From contig NZ_NFKT01000022.1 in the NCBI RefSeq assembly GCF_002160525.1, positions 1 through 64,000 of the forward strand: DNA of 64,000 bases, in the 5' to 3' direction. Under the pieces are notes generated by a model. It had not been told where the DNA came from, did not search any database, and was given only the letters and a program-made list of their open reading frames with translations. Shown in pieces: positions 59,257-64,000 of this stretch (the stretch's first letter is position 1; each line of letters opens with the position of its first letter). Source of the DNA: Lachnoclostridium sp. An169. GTDB lineage: Bacteria; Bacillota; Clostridia; Lachnospirales; Lachnospiraceae. The position numbers and the translations under genes were made by a program.

Positions 59257-60237
59257 TTATTTCCCCAGGATCAGCGGCAGTGCGTCGCAGAGATTGTCAT
59301 ACTGTTTCAGGCAGAGAGAATCCATACCGCCTGCGTGAATGTTTCCGCCCCGGATTCCAACGGCGTGGAATCCTGCCAGACGGATCGCCATCACGCCCGC
59401 AGAGGAATCCTCGAATCCCAGCACTCTTCCCTTCTCCTCTTCCGTGATCCCCAGACCCACTCTCGCAGTCTCGGAATACAGCCACGGATGGGGCTTCGGC
59501 GCCAGCTCGCCGATGGTTCCGGTCTGTCCCTTTTTGAACGTTGTTCCCGCTGTGATGATGGCGTCGTAGAAATCAAGGGGATCACCCATTTTCAGGGTCT
59601 GGAAGGCGGAAATGATCTCCGGCATGGCTTTCGTATAGAGTCCGGATGTGACCAGACCGATGCGGATGCCGTTTCCTTTCACCTCCTCCAGAAATTCCCG
59701 CAGTCCCGGCGACGGAGTAAATGCCCCTGCCTTTCCTCTGCCTTCCAGGATCTCTTTCATCTCATATTCCGTGGTTTCAAAATAAATCTGACGCGCCTCC
59801 TCAACCGTCTTCTCCGGGCAGTACTTGTCAATACAGTACTGCAGGTGTTCCGACACCGAATGTCCGGATACATAGGGTTCATCTGCGCTCTCCAGAGTAA
59901 AGCCCATATCCTTTTTCAGCTTTGCCACTGTCTGCTCGATGATCCAGATCCAGAACGACTCGCTGCGCACGCTGGTTCCGTCCAGATCCATGAGGATCGC
60001 GGTGGCAGGTCCTTCATAATGAGCTTCCGGCACTTTGTAGATAGCCGGATACCCAAGCGCTGATTTCACATAACAGAGAGTTTTATCCCTGTATACGATA
60101 AACTCTTCCTTTCTGTCCAGGGGAGTCAGGATCGCCCGGACTCCCTCCTCTCCGCTCACAAAACTTCCATCGGAAGTCTGTGCGAGCTCCATCATATCCT
60201 CCAGTTTCCCGATTCCCGGGCATATCATGTCACTCAT
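59257..60237 (-). CDS. HAD-superfamily hydrolase (beta-phosphoglucomutase/phosphatase type)
   Basis: 326 aa. AAAGGAG lies 10 nt before the ATG. Motif I LMDLDGTSVR (Asp nucleophile and acid/base), helical cap, motif II GLVTSGLY, motif III Lys in ELAPKPHPWLYSETARVGLG and motif IV VLGFEDSSAGVMAIRLAGFH. An N-terminal extension of about 80 residues (KLEDMMELAQTSDGSFVSGE) precedes the HAD core and is unusual. Likely a sugar-phosphate phosphatase or mutase feeding the mannose pathway. Follows the GH38 gene after a 111-bp gap and precedes the isomerase/kinase by 19 bp. Confidence 0.85.
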   Translation of the reverse strand: MSDMICPGIGKLEDMMELAQTSDGSFVSGEEGVRAILTPLDRKEEFIVYRDKTLCYVKSALGYPAIYKVPEAHYEGPATAILMDLDGTSVRSESFWIWIIEQTVAKLKKDMGFTLESADEPYVSGHSVSEHLQYCIDKYCPEKTVEEARQIYFETTEYEMKEILEGRGKAGAFTPSPGLREFLEEVKGNGIRIGLVTSGLYTKAMPEIISAFQTLKMGDPLDFYDAIITAGTTFKKGQTGTIGELAPKPHPWLYSETARVGLGITEEEKGRVLGFEDSSAGVMAIRLAGFHAVGIRGGNIHAGGMDSLCLKQYDNLCDALPLILGK

Positions 60238-60320
60238 TTTTGGTGTACTCCTTTATACTCTATATTTGTGTATCCATATACTTGCATTTAATGTATTTTT
60301 ATACTCGAAATCGAGGTACG

Positions 60321-60359
60321 GCTTATTTCATCGGTTTATTTCACCGGTCTATCTCATCG
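60321..60359. repeat. 13-bp tandem repeat, three units
   Basis: Units 60321-60333, 60334-60346 and 60347-60359 (GCTTATTTCATCG-like, one to three changes each). The last unit holds the stop codon of the GH38 gene. Confidence 0.8.
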
Positions 60360-63165
60360 TGAACTTCACCGTACAGATCTTATTGGACGGAATCGTCAGC
60401 GCCACACTGCCGCCCTCTGTCTTCAATTCTTCCTTCACATCTTCTTTCAGATCGAGAAGTTCTGCCTTCTGAATGCCTCTGCACCACTGCACTGTCACTT
60501 CTTCCGTACTCTGTCCCGGGTTGAACAGTCTCATCACGACCGCGTCCCCTTCCTCCGCCTTTTTCAGACAGGACACCTGCGCGTTTCCTTTCACCTCATA
60601 GAAAGAGTAAGATGTCGGAAGATCGCCCTTCCCGCTGTTCGGCACATTCGTCTGAATCGGCTTGAGCGGGATATTAAACGCTTCCGCCCTGCGCGCCAGG
60701 TCATTTTCCGTAACATCCGCATTAACAGGACAGATTGCGTAGTGGTATTCCAGTTTTCTCTGGAGCTGTCCGCCGTCCTGATCCGGGAAATATCCCTCGC
60801 TCCTGAACTCGGTGCAGATGATATTTTTCACCGCACGGAAGAGTGTCAGAGACAGGGTCTTTTCCGTATCTGTGCGCAGTTCGTACTCGCCCAGACAGTC
60901 TGTGATAACGGCCAATCCGCGGTCGCCGTCATTGAGGGAAACAAAATTCTGCATGGGCTGCGTGGTCAGCTCGTTGAAATATTTTCCTTCCCCGTCGATC
61001 AGCGGCAGGGCGTTTCTGTGGTCCACTGTGAAATGTCCCTGTGCATTTGCGATCTCTGTCTGCACGCCGGTCTCCATAAGCACGCTCACGCGGTGGTCAC
61101 GGCAGTTGTTGTTGATCACGGTCTTCACCTCCACCTGGCCGCTGCCCTTGCGGAGCGTGTAATATGTAGTAATGGGAAGCTCCTTCACTGTCTGGCTTCT
61201 CTCACTCTTTCCGGCGATGTAGCTCTCCGGACGGTATGCGTACTCCGGGATCTCCATCTTCAAATCCACACCGATGGTCGCAGAGAGATCTCCGTTCTCC
61301 AACAGGTAAATGGACGCCTGCACACCTTTGCTTGTATAGGTGCGGTTGTTGTACGGCGGGTAGTACATCCAGTAATCTCCCACGTCCCCGGTGCTCTCAT
61401 AGTAGTTCAGCGGCCCATATGTATTGTCCGTCCGCTTGTCTGTGATAGTGATGCTTCCGTCCGCATTTACCTTTACTTTCAGGAATTCATTTTCCAGACG
61501 GTCCGTAGCCTTTGCGATCTCTTTCCCGTCCGTCTTTCTCGTCTTTGCCCAGAACTTCGTCTTCCGGTCAAAGTTCACCAGGTCGGTCAGCCGGTAGACT
61601 TCATAGCCGCCCGCCGGGATCTCTCCTGTATCGAAGAACACGGTGTGGCGGTCCGAATAATAGGGGAACGGCCTGGACTGCAGATGCACCACCGGAGAAA
61701 TGTGCTCGGTCCGGCTCTTAAACTGCAGTTCTCTTGCATTTCCTTTGGCATCCTCAATGCCGAACTCCCAGATATTTCTGTCCTGCGGTGTATCAAGGAC
61801 GACTTCCAGGACTTCCCGCCTCGGTTTTGCCGTGGGGTTGAATACCACGAAGATCATATCGTCCCTGTCATAGCCGGAGAGATCGATCCGGCGCACTATA
61901 TTTTCCAGTCCGCGCATGTATACCGTGTATGCCAGCTCCTCCGCCTGTGACAGCCGGTAAACCACATCATTTGCCGTCTTGTCCTGGGTCACGCCGTTGA
62001 TAGAGTCGTGGGGCTGCGAAAGCAGCATGTAGTCCAGTGCCCTGTCGAGGAAATGCTTCTCATACTCTCCTCCCAGAATCATGTTCACCGTGGAAACCGG
62101 CTCCGCCATGCCGAACAGTTTATTCTGGACTGCTTTGTTCAGTGTCTTGATGTACGGTCTTGTCATGAGCGCATTTCCGGAGAGGGAGGTGGTCGGGCCA
62201 TCCCGCATCTCGCCGTGGATCTCATTTAACTCGTCAAAATTCAGCTTCTCCTTCATAACGCCTGTATACTCTTCCAGAGAAGAACTCTTAAACTCAATGT
62301 CCTCTGTCTGGGCGTTCATCTCCGCCAGAAGTTCCATCAGATGGGGCTGGGCTGTGGTGGAATCGCTTCCGTCCATCATGGCGCGGTCATCTGTAAGCCA
62401 GGATGCATCCATACCCTTCCAGGCGCGTTTCACAGCTTCTTTGATGTACTCTTTATGAATCCGCTCCGTGCTCTCCAGGCGGAAATAATCCTGAACCGCA
62501 CCGTCACGGTCTGCCTGGTGGAACACCTGGCCATCCTTTCCGTAGTGGAACTCATACTCAGAGGATTTGTATTCTTTTCCGGTCATGACTTTCAGGTAGC
62601 CGTTCATGAAGAAATTCGCCCGTGCGTCTTCGCCCAGACGTGTGGCAAGAACCTCCGTCCCATCCGCGCCGATCCACCTGAACTCACTGTGGGGGGCTCG
62701 CGTCTTGTCTACATTTTTGGATACGATCACCGTGTCGATATCAAATCCCTTATAGATCTGGGGAAGCTGGGAGGGCTGTCCCCAGCCGAAAGATTCATAC
62801 CCGATCTGCAGATAACCGCCCAGCTTCTCTGCCTCCTTCTTTCCCCTGATCAGGTTGCGGACCATGGACTCTCCCGAGATCGGATACAGATCCGGAAGGG
62901 TATACCAGGGACCGATGACGATCCGCTTCTCCCGGATCAGCCGCCTGACTGTCTCCGCTTTCTCCGGCGCCACCTCAAGGTAGTCGAGGATTCCGACCAC
63001 CTGGCCGTCAAACATGAATGTCTTATAATCCGGGTTCTTCTCCAGAGTGTCGATCAGCTCGTCAACCATGTCCCGCAGATACATGCGGTTCTCCCAGATC
63101 GGATATCTCCACTCCCTGTCCCAGTGTGTATGAGGCACAACATAGCCTGTTGATTTCTTTCCCAT
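60349..63165 (-). CDS. GH38 alpha-mannosidase (MngB-like) with Glu at the nucleophile position
   Basis: 938 aa, cytoplasmic. AGGAGG lies 10 nt before the ATG. Typical start GYVVPHTHWDREWRYPIW with metal ligands His14 and Asp16; C-terminal ligand His in SQPHDSINGV; mannosidase middle domain and long beta-rich C-terminal part (HFTVDHRNALPLIDGEGKYF). In the segment GYESFGWGQPSQLPQIYKGF, GH38 enzymes have Asp (as in PDSFG), which is both nucleophile and zinc ligand; here codon 124 is GAA, Glu. Length and order agree with MngB/alpha-mannosidosis-type enzymes. First gene of the second catabolic operon. Probably cleaves alpha-mannose or mannosylglycerate-like substrates if active; the substitution may change sugar or activity. 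Confidence 0.9.
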   Translation of the reverse strand: MGKKSTGYVVPHTHWDREWRYPIWENRMYLRDMVDELIDTLEKNPDYKTFMFDGQVVGILDYLEVAPEKAETVRRLIREKRIVIGPWYTLPDLYPISGESMVRNLIRGKKEAEKLGGYLQIGYESFGWGQPSQLPQIYKGFDIDTVIVSKNVDKTRAPHSEFRWIGADGTEVLATRLGEDARANFFMNGYLKVMTGKEYKSSEYEFHYGKDGQVFHQADRDGAVQDYFRLESTERIHKEYIKEAVKRAWKGMDASWLTDDRAMMDGSDSTTAQPHLMELLAEMNAQTEDIEFKSSSLEEYTGVMKEKLNFDELNEIHGEMRDGPTTSLSGNALMTRPYIKTLNKAVQNKLFGMAEPVSTVNMILGGEYEKHFLDRALDYMLLSQPHDSINGVTQDKTANDVVYRLSQAEELAYTVYMRGLENIVRRIDLSGYDRDDMIFVVFNPTAKPRREVLEVVLDTPQDRNIWEFGIEDAKGNARELQFKSRTEHISPVVHLQSRPFPYYSDRHTVFFDTGEIPAGGYEVYRLTDLVNFDRKTKFWAKTRKTDGKEIAKATDRLENEFLKVKVNADGSITITDKRTDNTYGPLNYYESTGDVGDYWMYYPPYNNRTYTSKGVQASIYLLENGDLSATIGVDLKMEIPEYAYRPESYIAGKSERSQTVKELPITTYYTLRKGSGQVEVKTVINNNCRDHRVSVLMETGVQTEIANAQGHFTVDHRNALPLIDGEGKYFNELTTQPMQNFVSLNDGDRGLAVITDCLGEYELRTDTEKTLSLTLFRAVKNIICTEFRSEGYFPDQDGGQLQRKLEYHYAICPVNADVTENDLARRAEAFNIPLKPIQTNVPNSGKGDLPTSYSFYEVKGNAQVSCLKKAEEGDAVVMRLFNPGQSTEEVTVQWCRGIQKAELLDLKEDVKEELKTEGGSVALTIPSNKICTVKFTMR

Positions 63166-63220
63166 TTCACCAATTCCTCCTGTGTTTCTTTATTTATTGG
63201 TTTTTTTATTATTGTTGCGG

Positions 63221-63411
63221 TTCACACCTGTACCCGCTTCATGGCTGTACTGCCCCATATTGTCACGAAGACCCGTAGTGGAGCGCCGGTCCTTAGGCTG
63301 CGTTCTTTGCAGCCTTAGTACCGCTGCGCTTCACTCCCGAGCGAAAGCGTGGCCGCCGGGGCAATATGGGGCAGTACAGCCGGATGACCGGCAGTGGTGT
63401 GAACAGTAACG
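63221..63411. repeat. Large nested palindromic element in the 5' leader
   Basis: Outer arms: perfect 20-bp inverted repeat 63243-63262 / 63362-63381, extended imperfectly outward to about 63230 and 63400 (GTTCACACC on both sides). Inside is a second 25-bp near-perfect hairpin, 63277-63301 with 63309-63335, topped by a 7-nt loop, and a small GCGAAAGC-type hairpin near 63350. It resembles a MITE-like or structured-RNA element; no T-run follows. Confidence 0.75.
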
Positions 63412-63429
63412 CTGAATTACTTCGCCCCC

Positions 63430-63458
63430 ATTTTCCGGCACGCGCGCAGGTTCTTCAA
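63430..63458 (-). promoter_or_regulatory. Putative promoter of the second catabolic operon
   Basis: On the minus strand TTGAAG (63453-63458), 17-nt spacer, GAAAAT (63430-63435). The motif copy ends 5 nt before the -35, the same geometry as at 40342-40393. Confidence 0.45.
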
Positions 63459-63463
63459 CAAAC

Positions 63464-63481
63464 AAATTTAAAGATTACTCA
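63464..63481 (-). promoter_or_regulatory. Shared 18-bp motif, site 3
   Basis: Plus-strand AAATTTAAAGATTACTCA, 15 of 18 identical to site 1, same orientation, about 300 nt upstream of GH38. Confidence 0.5.
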
Positions 63482-63671
63482 CATTTTCAACACTTGGGAC
63501 TCCTATTTTTAACACCCTCTCCGATTCCCTTTTTTCGGGCGTGAAATTGCCGTTTTTCAGGCTTCTCACATTTCGTTGCACACTGTTAAAAATCTTTGTT
63601 GAAGCAGGGAGAGGCACGTGATTATACTTTATGAATGAAGAAATTCATCTGAAAACGAGAGGAAAAGTTTT

Positions 63672-64000
63672 ATGGAGGAAACAACTGTAAAAGAAACAAA
63701 GAAGAGTACTTTTTCCGACTCCGTCAGAAGCGTCTGGCAGATCATACGTCCGCACAGGAAAATGTTTTTCCTGTCTGTCGCCGCGTCCACAGTTCTGGTC
63801 TTCGTCCAGTTGGGGCAGGCCAGGCTTACCCAGGCGCTGATCGACCACATATCCGCAGGAAGGATAAGGACATTTGCCGTCACAGCAGCCGGATTTTTCG
63901 CGCTGATCGGCTCCGCTGCGCTGCTCCATTATCTCCGGCAGCTCACGGCAGGAAAGATGTCCGCCGGTGCTGTGCGGGACTTAAAATGCAGTGTGAGTGA
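63672..64000 (+). CDS. ABC exporter, N-terminal membrane domain (3' end outside window)
   Basis: 109 codons visible from the ATG at 63672; GAGG lies 9 nt upstream. A hydrophilic start (MEETTVKETKKSTFSDSVRS) is followed by membrane helices (MFFLSVAASTVLVFVQLGQA; FAVTAAGFFALIGSAALLHY) and LRQLTAGKMSAGAVRDLK, the pattern of the type-1 ABC exporter membrane domain where the first intracellular loop follows helix 2. The ATPase part lies beyond the window. Divergent from the GH38 operon; substrate unknown. Confidence 0.78.
   Translation, partial: MEETTVKETKKSTFSDSVRSVWQIIRPHRKMFFLSVAASTVLVFVQLGQARLTQALIDHISAGRIRTFAVTAAGFFALIGSAALLHYLRQLTAGKMSAGAVRDLKCSVS

Larger units (their letters stand above)
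63166..63671. other. Divergent control region with structured leader
   Basis: About 500 bp without a gene. From left: ribosome site of GH38, a large nested palindrome (63221-63411), a putative minus promoter (63430-63458), motif site 3 (63464-63481), then A/T-rich DNA before the plus-strand ABC gene. No ORF is supported. Confidence 0.7.

Noticed and set aside
63277..63335. Rho-independent terminator for the flanking genes
   Set aside because: The stem is strong but no T-run follows on either strand, and the element lies upstream, not downstream, of both neighbouring genes.

Overview
The window looks like chromosomal DNA of a gut Lachnospiraceae (Clostridia) bacterium. This is inferred from the gene content: AraC/YesN-type membrane sensor next to LplB/YtcP-type ABC permeases, KTGD-type wall-sorting tail, Rpn-type nuclease with GIEQG repeats, AGGAGG ribosome sites, and many DUF5054, GH38 and URO-D-like genes. 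Almost everything is on the minus strand. The content is one large glycan-foraging region.

Layout. (1) 1-9836: two giant tandem cell-surface beta-helix proteins, the first cut by the window edge; their C-terminal spacers are about 95% identical over 661 bp. (2) 10.2-11.6 kb: small genes (a holin-like protein, a four-helix membrane protein, an amphipathic repeat protein and a 54-aa ORF) with clear terminators. (3) 11681-40286: a 14-gene co-directional run with short gaps or overlaps. It encodes GH10-like, six-hairpin, unknown glycosidase-like, GH2, DUF5054 (GH38-like), GH110-like, a PEP-synthase-like phosphotransferase, two ABC exporter halves, two clan GH-L (GH95-like) enzymes, GH3 and a GNAT acetyltransferase. 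(4) 40636-47903: a divergent AraC sensor-regulator and a convergent operon of Gfo/Idh oxidoreductase, two ABC permeases and a solute-binding lipoprotein. (5) 48341-49393: an Rpn-like nuclease. (6) 49484-63165: a second catabolic operon with two GH38-type enzymes, a GH43-type enzyme, three URO-D-like proteins, a mannose-6-phosphate isomerase/ROK kinase fusion and a HAD phosphatase. (7) The start of another ABC exporter at 63672.

How it may work (inference): the surface beta-helix proteins bind or cut polymer outside the cell. The lipoprotein and two permeases import oligosaccharides; no MsmX-type ATPase is present, so a shared one is probably encoded elsewhere. Intracellular exo-glycosidases without signal peptides remove Fuc/Gal, Gal and Man residues. 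Released mannose would enter glycolysis through the kinase/isomerase fusion. The AraC-type membrane sensor probably switches on the operons: a conserved 18-bp motif (AAATTTAA-N3-TYACWCW-like) occurs in the same orientation upstream of the three minus-strand operons starting at 40286, 47903 and 63165.

Most unusual points: an AT-rich PEP-synthase-like gene translationally coupled to two ABC exporters inside a glycosidase operon; a GH38 enzyme with Glu at the position of the catalytic Asp; three URO-D-like paralogues with different zinc-ligand sets; a ~190-bp nested palindrome in the leader of the second catabolic operon; and in-frame minisatellites expanded in loops of several enzymes.
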